Positions 24,980 to 35,052 of a DNA stretch of 64,000 bases are shown one piece after another. Position numbers and translations under genes: made by a program. The DNA is from Bradyrhizobium archetypum (GTDB taxonomy: Bacteria > Pseudomonadota > Alphaproteobacteria > Rhizobiales > Xanthobacteraceae): positions 186,001 through 250,000 of the forward strand of contig NZ_JAAVLW010000004.1 of the NCBI RefSeq assembly GCF_013114835.1, written 5' to 3'. The notes beneath the pieces were generated by a model. That model worked only from the letters and a program-made list of their open reading frames with translations, had not been told where the DNA came from and searched no databases. Every line of letters begins with the position of its first letter. Within the stretch, counting starts at the first letter, position 1.

Positions 24980-26188
24980 ATGAAATTCGGTATCTTCTAC
25001 GAGCTGCAACTACCGCGCCCGTGGCAAGAAGGCGACGAGCTTCGGCTCTACCAGAACGCGCTGACGCAGCTCGAGACCGCCGACCGGCTCGGCTATGATT
25101 ATGCCTGGGTCGTCGAACATCACTTCCTGGAGGAATATTCGCATTCGCCCGCGCCGGAATCCTTTCTCGCCGCCGCCAGCCAGCGAACCAAGAATATCCG
25201 GCTCGGCCACGGCATTTTTCAGCTCACCACCAACCATCCCGCGCGCGTCGCCGAACGTGTCGCGGTGCTCGATCTTCTGAGCAACGGCCGCTGCGAATTC
25301 GGCATGGGCGAGAGCGCCTCCATCACCGAACTGACGCCATTTGGCCGCGATATGGAAACCAAGCGCGAGGTGTTCGAGGAAGCTGTGCAGGCGATCTTCC
25401 CGATGTTCACCAAGGTCGGCACCGAGCATCACGGCAAACATTTCGACATTCCCTTGCGCAACGTGGTGCCGAAGCCGGTGCAGAAGCCGCACCCGCCGCT
25501 GTGGATGGCGTGCTCGCAGCTCCCGACCATCGAGCGCGCCGGCCGGAACGGTTTTGGCGCGCTGGGATTCCAGTTCGTCAGCGCGGACGCCGCGCATGCC
25601 TGGGTGCACGCCTATTACAACGCGATCACCAGGCGGCTGAAGAAGCTTGCCGATTACGAGATCAACCCGAACATGGCGCTGGTGTCGTTCTTCATGTGCG
25701 CGAAGACCGACGAAGAGGCGCGCCGCCGCGCCGATGGCGCCACCTTCTTCCAGTTCGCGTTACGCTACTATGGCGCCGCGCAGAACCGGCAGCGTCCCGA
25801 TCCCGGCACCGTCAACATGTGGGATGAGTACAACAAATGGAAGCACGACAACCCGGAGGCACAGGAGGCGGCGCTGCGCGGCGGCCTGATCGGGTCGCCG
25901 GAAACCATCCGCAAGAAGCTAAGACGATTCCGGTTGTCCCACATCGACCAGGTGATCCTGCTCAATCAGGCGGGAAAGAATACCCATGAGCACATCTGCG
26001 AGTCGCTGGAATTGTTCGCCAAAGAGGTGATGCCCGAATTCCAGAACGACCCCGAACACGACGCCTGGAAGCAGGGCGTGATGAGCGGGGCGATCCAGCT
26101 CGAGGAGATCGACACCGAGGCCTTTACGGATCGCTACGGCAAGCTCGCGATCAATGTCGCGCCGGCGCAGAAGGTGGCGGCGGAATAG
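24980..26188 (+). CDS. LLM-class flavin-dependent monooxygenase-like protein
   Basis: 402 residues from ATG 24980 with GGGAGAGG upstream. It is a luciferase-like TIM barrel: MKFGIFYELQLPRPWQEGDE, the DYAWVVEHHFLEEYSHSPAP region, GHGIFQLTTNHPARVAERVA, GRCEFGMGESASITELTPFG and the PPLWMACSQLPTIERAGRNG flavin-side motif. Such enzymes use FMNH2 or F420 to oxidise organic substrates; the substrate is not predictable. The Lys/Arg-rich region KKLRRFRLSHIDQVILLNQA is typical of the C-terminus. A short membrane-protein gene follows 63 nt later. Confidence 0.85.
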   Translation: MKFGIFYELQLPRPWQEGDELRLYQNALTQLETADRLGYDYAWVVEHHFLEEYSHSPAPESFLAAASQRTKNIRLGHGIFQLTTNHPARVAERVAVLDLLSNGRCEFGMGESASITELTPFGRDMETKREVFEEAVQAIFPMFTKVGTEHHGKHFDIPLRNVVPKPVQKPHPPLWMACSQLPTIERAGRNGFGALGFQFVSADAAHAWVHAYYNAITRRLKKLADYEINPNMALVSFFMCAKTDEEARRRADGATFFQFALRYYGAAQNRQRPDPGTVNMWDEYNKWKHDNPEAQEAALRGGLIGSPETIRKKLRRFRLSHIDQVILLNQAGKNTHEHICESLELFAKEVMPEFQNDPEHDAWKQGVMSGAIQLEEIDTEAFTDRYGKLAINVAPAQKVAAE

Positions 26189-26251
26189 CGGTTGCGCCTG
26201 ATCCGGCCGATATGGCAGCTTCGCTTTTGGCGTCGGTCGGTGCGGTGACGG

Positions 26252-26431
26252 ATGAAGCGCATTGCAGTTTGGGCATTTTACGGCGTGGGCGCGATCGCGA
26301 TCGCCTATCTCGCGCTGTACGCCTATGCGGTTTTTACCGGGCGCGATCTGCAGCCTGGCGATCCCATTCACATCTTTCGCAAGCCCGATGCGCCGAGTTA
26401 TTCCGCGCTTTCAAGGTCATTGCGAGCGTAG
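26252..26431 (+). CDS. Small single-pass membrane protein whose end lies in a repeat
   Basis: 59 residues, found by reading the sequence. MKRIAVWAFYGVGAIAIAYL followed by ALYAYAVFTGRDLQPGDPIH and FRKPDAPSYSALSRSLRA. One membrane segment at residues 5-27, the rest cytoplasmic or periplasmic. The last five residues and the stop are encoded inside the palindromic repeat at 26417, so the repeat inserted into the 3' end or supplied a new stop. There is only a weak GG-rich ribosome site. Function unknown. Confidence 0.55.
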   Translation: MKRIAVWAFYGVGAIAIAYLALYAYAVFTGRDLQPGDPIHIFRKPDAPSYSALSRSLRA

Positions 26432-26490
26432 CGAGGCAATCCACCCCTCCGCTTGTGGCGCCATGGATTGCTTCGCTCGGCTCGCAATGA
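26417..26490. repeat. Palindromic intergenic repeat (type D)
   Basis: Long imperfect arms TCATTGCGAGCGTAGCGAGG (26417-26436, continuing CAATCCA) and TGGATTGCTTCGCTCGGCTC (26464-26483, continuing GCAATGA) fold back on each other around a short centre. The sequence type is among the best-known dispersed palindromes of Bradyrhizobium-like chromosomes. It lies between the small gene and the convergent flbD, and a half copy lies at 23642. Confidence 0.8.
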
Positions 26491-26505
26491 CGGCGAGGGT
26501 CTTGC

Positions 26506-27885
<1,380 letters not shown>

Positions 27886-27936
27886 GTCTGTCTCCTGTCC
27901 GTCTGTTCGCGCCTCACGCGCGTATCGCCAAAATTG

Positions 27937-28287
27937 TTAGCTGCGTTCCGCCTTGATGATTTCCGTCATGGTCACGCCGAGCTTGTCTTCCACCAGAACG
28001 ACCTCGCCACGAGCCACCAGGCGGTTGTTGACATAGATGTCGATGGCTTCACCGACGCGGCGGTCGAGTTCGAGCACGGTGCCCGGTCCAAGCTTCAATA
28101 GCTCGCCGACGTCCATCTTGGAGCGGCCGAGCACCGCTGAGACCTGTACGGGCACGTCGAACACGGCCTCGAGGTCGGCCGCGACGCGCGAAGCCTGTTC
28201 GTCCTCGTTGTAGGCCAGATCATCGACCGGCGGTGCGTCCGCGGCATTGAGATCGGGAAGCGGTACCTGTGCGTCGGTGTCACTCAT
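27937..28287 (-). CDS. fliN: Flagellar switch protein FliN
   Basis: 116 residues. An acidic N-terminal tail is followed by the SpoA domain (residues about 38-112): AVFDVPVQVSAVLGRSKMDV, GELLKLGPGTVLELDRRVGE and VARGEVVLVEDKLGVTMTEI. FliN forms the C-ring wall with FliM and binds FliH for export. It starts 19 nt after fliH and precedes flbD by 51 nt. Confidence 0.94.
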   Translation of the reverse strand: MSDTDAQVPLPDLNAADAPPVDDLAYNEDEQASRVAADLEAVFDVPVQVSAVLGRSKMDVGELLKLGPGTVLELDRRVGEAIDIYVNNRLVARGEVVLVEDKLGVTMTEIIKAERS

Positions 28288-28306
28288 GGTTCAGTCCTCA
28301 TGGCCT

Positions 28307-28933
28307 TCACATTCCGGCCTGATCGCGGGACGCCAGATAGCGCCCGACGAGTTCGCTGATCTTCACTTCGATCGCGGCGCGTTCCAGCACCACGCCGCCG
28401 TCGGCCCATTCGATTCGGCAGTCGCCGTTCGCGATGCCGGGCTCGGCCAGGATCACCAGCCTGCCCGCGAAGCCGCTTTGCGACGCCTGTCGCTCGATCT
28501 TCTCACGCGCCGCCTCGTAGAGCTGGTCGTTGACGCGAACGACGAGATGCGGCGTGGCAACCAGGTGCGAGAAGCAGTCGCTGACCAGCGCCATCACCTC
28601 GCCGAGCGGTTCGCGGGCGATCAGCTCGCTACACAGCTTGCGCGCCACGGCGACCGCGACATCGACGGCCTCGGTTTCCATCCTGGCCTCGATGCCGGAG
28701 AAGCGCGCGGCGATGCCTTTGATGGCGATGCCGATCTCTTCCAGCGCCAGCGCCGAGCGGCGGTCGCTCTCGACTTTGGCCTCGTGCTGCGCCGCCTCGT
28801 AGCCGGCGCGGTAGGCGCGTGCCTCGGCCTCCGCGACCTTCTGCGCGATCTCAGCGGCCGTGGCGGCACGCTCGCGCACCTTGTCGGGCGCCGCGAAGTC
28901 GGTGTCGAACAGAAATTTTGCGGGCGCGGCCAT
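28307..28933 (-). CDS. fliH: Flagellar assembly protein FliH (FlbE-like)
   Basis: 208 residues. The N-terminal half is charged and helical with Ala/Glu-rich coiled-coil character (REEAATAAEIAQKV-type region, EARAYRAGYEAAQHEAKVES). The C-terminal half matches the FliH fold (GDCRIEWADGGVVLERAAIE, the conserved W in an acidic strand). FliH is the peripheral stator of the flagellar ATPase FliI. The ATG at 28933 overlaps the fliG stop by one base (TGATG). In Caulobacter the gene at this position is called flbE. fliI is not in the window. Confidence 0.88.
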   Translation of the reverse strand: MAAPAKFLFDTDFAAPDKVRERAATAAEIAQKVAEAEARAYRAGYEAAQHEAKVESDRRSALALEEIGIAIKGIAARFSGIEARMETEAVDVAVAVARKLCSELIAREPLGEVMALVSDCFSHLVATPHLVVRVNDQLYEAAREKIERQASQSGFAGRLVILAEPGIANGDCRIEWADGGVVLERAAIEVKISELVGRYLASRDQAGM

Positions 28934-30018
28934 CAGTACACCAGCTCGTCGTCGGCGCGGTTCTTGGTCAGGGTGATTTCGCCGCGGGCAGCCATGTCCT
29001 TGGCGAGGTTGACCAGGAGCGCCTGCGCCTCGTCGACGTCGCGCAGCCGCACCGGTCCCATCGCGGCCATGTCGTCCAGCAGCATTTTGCCGGCGCGCGA
29101 AGACATGTTGCCGAGGAAGAAGGCGCGCACTTCCTCGTTGGCGCTCTTCAGCGCGATGCCGAGCTTGTCCTTGTCGACGTTGCGCATCAGGGTCTGGGCC
29201 GAGGCGGAGTCGAGCTTGATGAGGTCGTCGAAGGTGAACATCAGCGCCTTGATGCGCTCGGCGGACTCGCGGTTTTCCTCTTCCAGCGAGGTGATGAAGC
29301 GGGTCTCGGTCTGGCGATCGAAATTGTTGAAGATTTCGGCCATCACCTCATGCGCGTCGCGGCGGCGGGTCTGCGACAGGTTGGACATGAATTCGGTGCG
29401 CAGCGTCTGCTCGACGCGCTCGATAACTTCCTTCTGCACCGCTTCCATCTTCAGCATGCGGCCGACCACATCGAGGGCGAGGTCCTCGGGCAGAATTGCC
29501 AGCACGCGGGCCGCGTGCTCCGGCTTGAGCTTCGACAGCACCACAGCGATCGTCTGCGGATATTCGTTCTTGAGGTAGTTGGCGAGCACCTCTTCCTGCA
29601 CGTTGGAGAGCTTCTCCCACATGTTGCGGCCGGCGGGCCCGCGGATTTCATCCATGATGCCGGTGACGCGCTCGGCGGGCAGGTATTGCTGCAACAGCCG
29701 CTCGGTGGCGTCGAACGTGCCCATCAGCGCGCCGGATGCCGACATGCGCGAGACGAATTCGAGCAGGAGGTCCTCGACCACTTCGGCCTCGACGGTGCCG
29801 AGCGTCGACATGTGGATCGACAACTCGCGGACCTCGTCGTCATCGAGCAGCGACCACACCTTGCCGCCATATTGTTCACCCAGCGCCAGCATCAGGATCG
29901 CGGCGCGCTTCGGGCCGCTCAACGGCTTGCCCTTGGGCCGGTTGCTCTGACGGCTCGCCAGCGCCGAGATGACGGTGGTGATGTCGTTGGCGTTGGAGGT
30001 TTGCGGTACGGCGGCCAT
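28933..30018 (-). CDS. fliG: Flagellar motor switch protein FliG
   Basis: 361 residues, three domains as usual. FliG_N begins [20 protein letters not shown], the middle domain carries [20 protein letters not shown], and the C-domain has the charged torque helix and the region [20 protein letters not shown] with [20 protein letters not shown]. FliG binds FliF at its N-terminus and interacts with MotA through the C-domain. It starts one base after the fliF stop. About 20 residues precede the canonical N-terminal helix. Confidence 0.95.
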   Translation of the reverse strand: MAAVPQTSNANDITTVISALASRQSNRPKGKPLSGPKRAAILMLALGEQYGGKVWSLLDDDEVRELSIHMSTLGTVEAEVVEDLLLEFVSRMSASGALMGTFDATERLLQQYLPAERVTGIMDEIRGPAGRNMWEKLSNVQEEVLANYLKNEYPQTIAVVLSKLKPEHAARVLAILPEDLALDVVGRMLKMEAVQKEVIERVEQTLRTEFMSNLSQTRRRDAHEVMAEIFNNFDRQTETRFITSLEEENRESAERIKALMFTFDDLIKLDSASAQTLMRNVDKDKLGIALKSANEEVRAFFLGNMSSRAGKMLLDDMAAMGPVRLRDVDEAQALLVNLAKDMAARGEITLTKNRADDELVY

Positions 30019-30019
30019 A

Positions 30020-31687
30020 TCAGCTCTCGGCGGGTTCGCTCAGCCATTGACGAACAATGGAGGCGGTCTCGTTCGGATTGCGTTCGGCCAGTTCGCCGAC
30101 GCGGTGCACAGCCTGGGCGTGGACCTGGCCCTGAACCTGGGCGACGTCGATCAACTGGGCGGTGCCGCTGGTGCCGGTGACCAGGGCCTGATTGGGTCCG
30201 AGCTCTCCGTTTGGCCCGCTGCCCTCGATCAGGGCGGGCGCCGGTTCGGCCAAAGCGGGAACGACTTCGGCGGCCAGGATGCGCTTGACCAGCGGGCGGA
30301 TCACCAGGAACAGCACCACGAGGCCGAGCAGCATCATGACGCCGAGTTCGATGACGTACATCACGTCGTCCTTGGTGAACTGCAGCAGGCCGAGCAGGCC
30401 GGTCGGCTCAACGACCGGGGGCACAGCCGGCGCTTCGGCAAAGCGCAGGTTGACGACCTCGACCTGGTCACCGCGCTTCTGATCGAAGCCGATCGCCGAA
30501 CGCACCAGCGTGGCGATGCGGTCGAGCTGCTCCTTGCTGCGGTCCTGGTAGACCATCTCGCCTTTTTCGTTCTTGGTATAGGAGCCGTCGACCAGCACCG
30601 CGACCGAGATCCGGTTGACCCGTCCGGCCTCGGTGACTTCGGTCTTGGTGGTGCGGGAAATCTCGTAGTTGTTGGTCTCTTCGCTCTTCTTGCTCTGGTC
30701 GCGGGCGGTGGTGCTGCTGTTGGCCTGGTTGCCGGGAAGTTCGTTGTTGACGGTCACCTGGCCGCCGTCGCCGGCGCTGGCGGAGGATTCCTCGCGGGTC
30801 TGGCTGGAGCGCAGCACGCGGCCCTCGGGATCGAACTTGTCCGAGGTCTGGGTGACCTTGTTGTAGTCGAAGTCGGCGGTGAGCTGGACGCGGGCGCGGC
30901 CCTGGCCGACCACCGAGGAGACGATCGCCTCGACCTCGTTGCGCATGCGCTTCTCGAAGGCGGTGCGACGCTCGTCGCCGATGGCGACTTCGGCATCCTT
31001 GGCGGCGCCGTCGGCCAGCAGCCGGCCGGCTTCGTCGACGATCGACACCCGCTGCGGCTTCAGCCCATTGACGGCGGAGGCGACGACGTGGCGGATGGCG
31101 CGAATCTGCTGGGGTTCGAGGCTGCCGCGCACCCGCACCACGATCGAGGCCGACGGCTCGGGCGCCTCGCGTGCGAACAACGGGCGCTCCGGCAGCACCA
31201 AATGGACGCGGGCGGCCTGGATGCGGTCGATGGCGCGGATGGTGCGGGCAAGTTCGCCCTCCAGCGCGCGCAGATGATTGATGTTCTGGACGAAGCTGGT
31301 GGTGCCGAGCGCGTCCGACTTGTCGAAAATCTCGTAGCCGACGCCGCCGCCCTTGGGCAGATTGCTTTCGGCCAGCTTCATCCGCAGCCGCGTGACCTTG
31401 TCCTTCGGCACCATGATGACCGCGCCTTCATTGCGCAGCTCGAAGGGGATCGCCTGGCGTTCCAGATCCTTGATGATGCTGGAGGAATCTTCGTAGGACA
31501 GATCGGTGAACAGGGTGGTCATTTGCGGCGTGGTGACGCGCATGATGACGAAGGCGAAGAAGCCGATCAGCGCGGTCGTCACGGCAACCATGGCCATCAG
31601 CCGCGCCGCGCCCAGGCCTTTCAAGAAAGCAACGAGACTTTGCACCAACTGCCCCCAGGGATTCGGCCCCAGGGACCGACTGGGCAA
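30020..31687 (-). CDS. fliF: Flagellar MS-ring protein FliF
   Basis: Up to 555 residues. Two membrane segments flank the periplasmic RBM domains: [20 protein letters not shown] near the N-terminus and [20 protein letters not shown] near residue 435. Conserved ring stretches such as [40 protein letters not shown] and [20 protein letters not shown] are intact. The 3' tail is a short FliG-binding peptide ([11 protein letters not shown]). The start is a TTG at 31687; a GTG at 31645 with GGGGG upstream would give a more canonical N-terminus. First gene of the operon, with a CtrA-like site 30 nt upstream. Confidence 0.93.
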   Translation of the reverse strand: MPSRSLGPNPWGQLVQSLVAFLKGLGAARLMAMVAVTTALIGFFAFVIMRVTTPQMTTLFTDLSYEDSSSIIKDLERQAIPFELRNEGAVIMVPKDKVTRLRMKLAESNLPKGGGVGYEIFDKSDALGTTSFVQNINHLRALEGELARTIRAIDRIQAARVHLVLPERPLFAREAPEPSASIVVRVRGSLEPQQIRAIRHVVASAVNGLKPQRVSIVDEAGRLLADGAAKDAEVAIGDERRTAFEKRMRNEVEAIVSSVVGQGRARVQLTADFDYNKVTQTSDKFDPEGRVLRSSQTREESSASAGDGGQVTVNNELPGNQANSSTTARDQSKKSEETNNYEISRTTKTEVTEAGRVNRISVAVLVDGSYTKNEKGEMVYQDRSKEQLDRIATLVRSAIGFDQKRGDQVEVVNLRFAEAPAVPPVVEPTGLLGLLQFTKDDVMYVIELGVMMLLGLVVLFLVIRPLVKRILAAEVVPALAEPAPALIEGSGPNGELGPNQALVTGTSGTAQLIDVAQVQGQVHAQAVHRVGELAERNPNETASIVRQWLSEPAES

Positions 31688-31716
31688 TTATTGCCTAGGG
31701 GATGGTTTCCATATGG

Positions 31717-31730
31717 TTAACAACCGTTAA
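31717..31730 (-). promoter_or_regulatory. Candidate CtrA-binding site upstream of fliF
   Basis: TTAACAACCGTTAA, two TTAA half-sites separated by six bases, 30 nt upstream of the fliF start. CtrA sites are usually TTAA-N7-TTAA, so spacing is one short. Class II flagellar operons of this make-up are CtrA-controlled in Caulobacter, which makes the site plausible here. Confidence 0.45.
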
Positions 31731-31756
31731 AGCCGCCCCGATTAGTTCCAGCATGA

Positions 31757-31789
31757 AAAAAACCGGCTTCGCAAAACGAGGCCGGTTTT
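31757..31789 (-). terminator. Terminator of sciP
   Basis: A 13-bp stem (AAAACCGGCTTCG at 31759-31771, CGAGGCCGGTTTT at 31777-31789; one G-T pair) followed on the minus strand by a run of at least six T. It lies 27 nt past the sciP stop and separates sciP from the fliF promoter. Confidence 0.85.
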
Positions 31790-31815
31790 CATCAAATCTT
31801 TCGGTTCGGGCGAGC

Positions 31816-32091
31816 TTACTGGCGATATTGCTGGATCCGGGTGGTCCGGAGGCCTGCCAGGCCATGCTGGTCAATCGAAAACTGCCAGGAGAGGAATTCG
31901 TCCACCGTCAGCGTATAGCGGCTACAAGCCTCTTCGAGGGAGAGCAGGCCACCACGGACCGCGGCGACAACTTCGGCCTTGCGGCGGATCACCCACCGTT
32001 TGGTGCCGGGCGCGGGCAGGTCAGCAATTGTTAACGGACTGCCGTCAGGCCCGATGACGTATTTCACCCTCGGGCGATGGGGTTCTGTCAT
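31816..32091 (-). CDS. sciP: CtrA inhibitor SciP (DUF1153)
   Basis: 91 residues starting MTEPHRPRVKYVIGPDGSPL, with the family core APGTKRWVIRRKAEVVAAVR and SLEEACSRYTLTVDEFLSWQ, a helix-turn-helix. In Caulobacter SciP binds CtrA at promoters and blocks recruitment of RNA polymerase, closing the window of CtrA-driven transcription late in the cycle. It lies between the fliF operon and flgD/fliK, with its own terminator. The ATG at 32091 is preferred over an upstream in-frame TTG; the ribosome site is weak. Confidence 0.85.
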   Translation of the reverse strand: MTEPHRPRVKYVIGPDGSPLTIADLPAPGTKRWVIRRKAEVVAAVRGGLLSLEEACSRYTLTVDEFLSWQFSIDQHGLAGLRTTRIQQYRQ

Positions 32092-32293
32092 GGCGTACTC
32101 ACAAACTCTCAACCACTGAACTCACCGGACCAACCTACGCCCGTCGGCTTAAAATTTACCTAAGCCCACGCCTTCAATACGAATCTCCTTGAAAATGACC
32201 CGAAATGGCCGTGGCCCGGCCACCGGGAACGCCTTTTGCGTCGCTGGGGATCGGGCCGGGAACGCTGATGCAGGCAAGCTGTAGGGCCGAGGG

Positions 32294-32989
32294 CTAGCTC
32301 GAAGTGCTGGGGCGTACCACCCGCTTGACCTTGTCGGTGGTGTAACTCATTCCGCCGATCGAGAGCAGCGGCGGCGAGGAGGTCAAATCGACCGAGTCGA
32401 CGATGCCCTGGACTTCGGTGGAGATCGCGACGTTGTTGCCGGTACTGTCCTTGCCGGTGGCGGTTAACGTGTAGGTGCCGGCCGGCCACTGCACCCCGTC
32501 GTTGCCCTTGCCATCCCAAACGAAACTGGAGCCGCCCTTCTTCAACGCAAAGTTGCCAGTGTACGCCGTCTGTCCCGCCGAATTGGTGATCGTGATCGTC
32601 GCGGTGGTGTCTTTCTCGGAATTGAAATTCCAGGTCGCGGACTTGTCGAACTGCGCCTTGCTGCCGTCGACGGCAACGGTGTTGCCGACATAGACCAGCG
32701 CCTGGGTAGCCTGCGCGCTCTTTTCAATGTCCACCAGCGCCTTCAACTGTTCGTTCGACTTGAGCTGCTGCTCGATGCCGGCAAACTGCACGAGCTGCTG
32801 GGTGAACTGGTTGGTGTCGAGCGGATCCATCGGATTCTGGTGCTGAAGCTGCGTGGTCAGCAGCGTCAGAAAGGTCTGGAAGTTATCCGCGATCCCGGTG
32901 GTTTTGTCCGATGCGGTCTTGTTGCTCGTCGCAGTACCTGTTCCGGGCGCCGAGACGACCGTTGTCGGCATGGTTGCATCAACTGCCAT
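32294..32989 (-). CDS. flgD: Flagellar hook-cap protein FlgD
   Basis: 231 residues. The N-terminal FlgD motif FQTFLTLLTTQLQHQNPMDP, followed by LDTNQFTQQLVQFAGIEQQL, is diagnostic. The C-terminal half is a FlgD Ig-like/tudor region (FALKKGGSSFVWDGKGNDGV, QWPAGTYTLTATGKDSTGNN). FlgD caps the growing hook and is removed when the hook is complete. It follows fliK by 11 nt and should be cotranscribed from the sigma-54 promoter at 34755. Confidence 0.93.
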   Translation of the reverse strand: MAVDATMPTTVVSAPGTGTATSNKTASDKTTGIADNFQTFLTLLTTQLQHQNPMDPLDTNQFTQQLVQFAGIEQQLKSNEQLKALVDIEKSAQATQALVYVGNTVAVDGSKAQFDKSATWNFNSEKDTTATITITNSAGQTAYTGNFALKKGGSSFVWDGKGNDGVQWPAGTYTLTATGKDSTGNNVAISTEVQGIVDSVDLTSSPPLLSIGGMSYTTDKVKRVVRPSTSS

Positions 32990-33000
32990 GGCGATCTCCC

Positions 33001-34719
33001 TTAAACTCTGATGTCGACGCCGCCGCTCGCGCCGAGCATGCGGCCATAGCTGCGCCCGGCGACGACGGCCGGCACGCTGTCTTCCTCGCTGACGACGAGG
33101 CGGTGCGCGTTCGGATTGGACTGGTTGCCGTCGTTCTGGCCCTGCGAGGATTGATCGCGCAGGCTGAACTGCAGGCCGCCATTGCCGGTCGAGAGTCCGG
33201 CATTGTCGAGTGCGCGCTGCAACTGGTTGGCGTCCTGACGCAGCATCGAGAGCGTTTCCGGCCGTTCGACAGTCAGATGCGACGTCACCTGGCCGTGACG
33301 GTCGACGTCGACGCGGACATCGATGCGGCCAAGCTCGGCGGGATCGAGCCGGATTTCAAACCGGGTCTTGCCGCTCTTCGCGGAGGCGGCGATTTCCATC
33401 GCAAGCCCGCTCACTGGTACCGCGGCGCTAGTGGCAGCCGTAGCGGTGAGGTGAGTAGAGGCGGACGATGTCGTGATGGGAGCGGCCGGTTGCTGCGTCT
33501 GGATCGCGCCGGGAGCCTGCAGGCCGTTGCCGGACGAGTTGAGCGGCGTCTGGCCGACGACGTCAGGGGCAGCAAAATGCGCGTTGGTGTTGGCGGGGGT
33601 GGCCGATGGCGCGATGGCATTGCCCGATGCATCGACTTTCGCAGCGTCGGCGATGCCGATCTCGGACTTCGGCTTGCCCGCGGCGTCGGTCGTCGGCGCG
33701 ACGGCGGGCACAATGCTGTCCGCGGCAGGTGCCGCGGGCGCGGCAATGTCGCCGGTGTCGGTGGTGCCGGCCCGCTCGACCGCGGTCGTGGCGCTTTTTC
33801 TGGCGAGATCGGGACTCTTGAGTTGCAGCGCGGATTTGCCGGCGGCGGGTGTCGCTGCGACGATTGCGGCAGCCTGAGCGATGCCGGTTGTGATGGATGG
33901 ATCGGCGGAAGTAGCTTGGGCGCTGACGGCCTGGCCGACGCCGTCCTGCGCGCTGGGCCTGGCGTTCGCCTGCGCGGGGGATGTTGCGGTGTCGGCGGCA
34001 TCGGCGGCAGCAGCGGCCGGCGCGGTTTCGGCGGCAAGCGAAGCCGAGGCCGCAATCGCCGCCGCTGCGATAGCGAGCGGGGCAGTTGCCTTGTCGGCTG
34101 CTTGTGCTGCGGAAGCGGGCGCCGGTGCTGCGGCAGCAGGGATCGCCATGGCAACCGCGTCGGCCGTTACGATCGCCGCTCCGTCCGGTGTCGTCTCGGT
34201 CTGGTCGGCGACCGCGGAAGCGTCGCCGGAAGAGGCTTGTGTAGTGTCATCGGACTGCGCCTTGTCGGACTTCGCTGCGTCGGATTTCGACTTGGTGCGG
34301 CCGGTCGTTGCCGCCTTGACGTCGATGTCGCCCTTGCCGTCGCTGTCGGTCCTGGCGTCGACCTTGCCGTCGTCGCGAGCCTTGTCTTTGCGGGCTTTTT
34401 CGTTGCGGACTGTGTCATTACGGGCTTGGGCGGCGTCGCGATTGTTCGAATCATCGCGCGCGGCTTTGTCTGCCTTGTCCGATGCGGCGGTGTTGTCGCG
34501 CGCGCGGCTATCGGAGACGGCTTGCGCGTCGTCGGAGCGGCGCGGAGCGGACGCCGTGTCCTGCATGCGGTCGTCGTTGCGGCTGGAGGCGGCATTGCTG
34601 TCGACCAGCGCCGCGAAGCTGTCGTTTCCGACGGGACGCTCGGGATCCGGCCGGGCGGACCGTGCCGCCGCACTCTGGAAAGATGCGTTTGCGGATACTT
34701 CTGACGTGACACTAACCAC
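33001..34719 (-). CDS. fliK: Flagellar hook-length control protein FliK
   Basis: 572 residues starting at a GTG (34719) after GAGGG. Residues 1-440 are low-complexity, rich in Ala, Asp, Thr and Pro, as expected for the FliK ruler. The conserved Flg_hook domain lies near the C-terminus: GKTRFEIRLDPAELGRIDVR, VDVDRHGQVTSHLTVERPET and MLRQDANQLQRALDNAGLST. FliK measures the hook and switches export specificity through FlhB. It is the first gene of a fliK-flgD operon with a clear sigma-54 promoter 36-51 nt upstream. Confidence 0.88.
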   Translation of the reverse strand: MVSVTSEVSANASFQSAAARSARPDPERPVGNDSFAALVDSNAASSRNDDRMQDTASAPRRSDDAQAVSDSRARDNTAASDKADKAARDDSNNRDAAQARNDTVRNEKARKDKARDDGKVDARTDSDGKGDIDVKAATTGRTKSKSDAAKSDKAQSDDTTQASSGDASAVADQTETTPDGAAIVTADAVAMAIPAAAAPAPASAAQAADKATAPLAIAAAAIAASASLAAETAPAAAAADAADTATSPAQANARPSAQDGVGQAVSAQATSADPSITTGIAQAAAIVAATPAAGKSALQLKSPDLARKSATTAVERAGTTDTGDIAAPAAPAADSIVPAVAPTTDAAGKPKSEIGIADAAKVDASGNAIAPSATPANTNAHFAAPDVVGQTPLNSSGNGLQAPGAIQTQQPAAPITTSSASTHLTATAATSAAVPVSGLAMEIAASAKSGKTRFEIRLDPAELGRIDVRVDVDRHGQVTSHLTVERPETLSMLRQDANQLQRALDNAGLSTGNGGLQFSLRDQSSQGQNDGNQSNPNAHRLVVSEEDSVPAVVAGRSYGRMLGASGGVDIRV

Positions 34720-34754
34720 CGGGGACCCTCGCGCTGAGCTCTCGGTTATCCCTC

Positions 34755-34770
34755 AGCAAGGACCGGGCCA
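34755..34770 (-). promoter_or_regulatory. Sigma-54 promoter of fliK-flgD
   Basis: On the minus strand TGGCCCGGTCCTTGCT: -24 element TGGCCCG, four bases, -12 element TTGCT, with the invariant GG and GC exactly spaced. One base differs from TGGCACG-N4-TTGCW. It ends 36 nt before the fliK GTG. FlbD, encoded nearby, is the expected activator. Confidence 0.8.
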
Positions 34771-34984
34771 TTCGGATCATCAAAGAATATTGTTATATTT
34801 CAATAGTTTATGCGGGCTGATGGCCCGGCCGCGGGGCGCGATTGCGACTTCCTTTTCTGCCCGGCGGCAAGATTTGCCGTTCTGGACCCGCTCCAAAATG
34901 GAGAACGGCTGATTGCCTCGCGGGAATGCGGCCTATATTAAAGAGCGGCGCACGATCCGGCCCGGTATGGCCGGATTGCGCCTT
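34771..34984 (+). other. Non-coding part of the fliK/mnmA gap
   Basis: Together with the promoter and hairpin around it, this is a 333-base gap between divergent fliK and mnmA. It has an AT-rich patch at about 34780-34810 (ATTGTTATATTTCAATAG) of unknown use. No gene was found; mnmA promoter elements are not clear. Confidence 0.45.
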
Positions 34985-35009
34985 AAGGCCCTTATATGTA
35001 AGGCCTTTT
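34985..35009 (+). terminator. Terminator-like hairpin in the mnmA leader
   Basis: AAGGC-(C)-CTTA, TATG loop, TAAG-GCCTT: a 9-bp stem with one bulged C, then TTTT. It ends 44 nt before the mnmA ATG. No plus-strand gene lies upstream that would need ending, so an attenuator role for mnmA is possible. Confidence 0.4.
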
Positions 35010-35052
35010 AACCCTGGCCGCGAGCCGCCCGGTGCGCTCGCGATTGAACCCG

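Noticed and set aside
29969..31720. Open frame of 583 codons antisense to fliF
   Set aside because: Shadow of fliF; the real protein on the other strand has full family similarity.
32911..34704. Gly/Arg/Cys-rich frame of 597 codons opposite fliK
   Set aside because: Arises from the repetitive Ala/Thr/Asp codons of fliK; no protein-like features.
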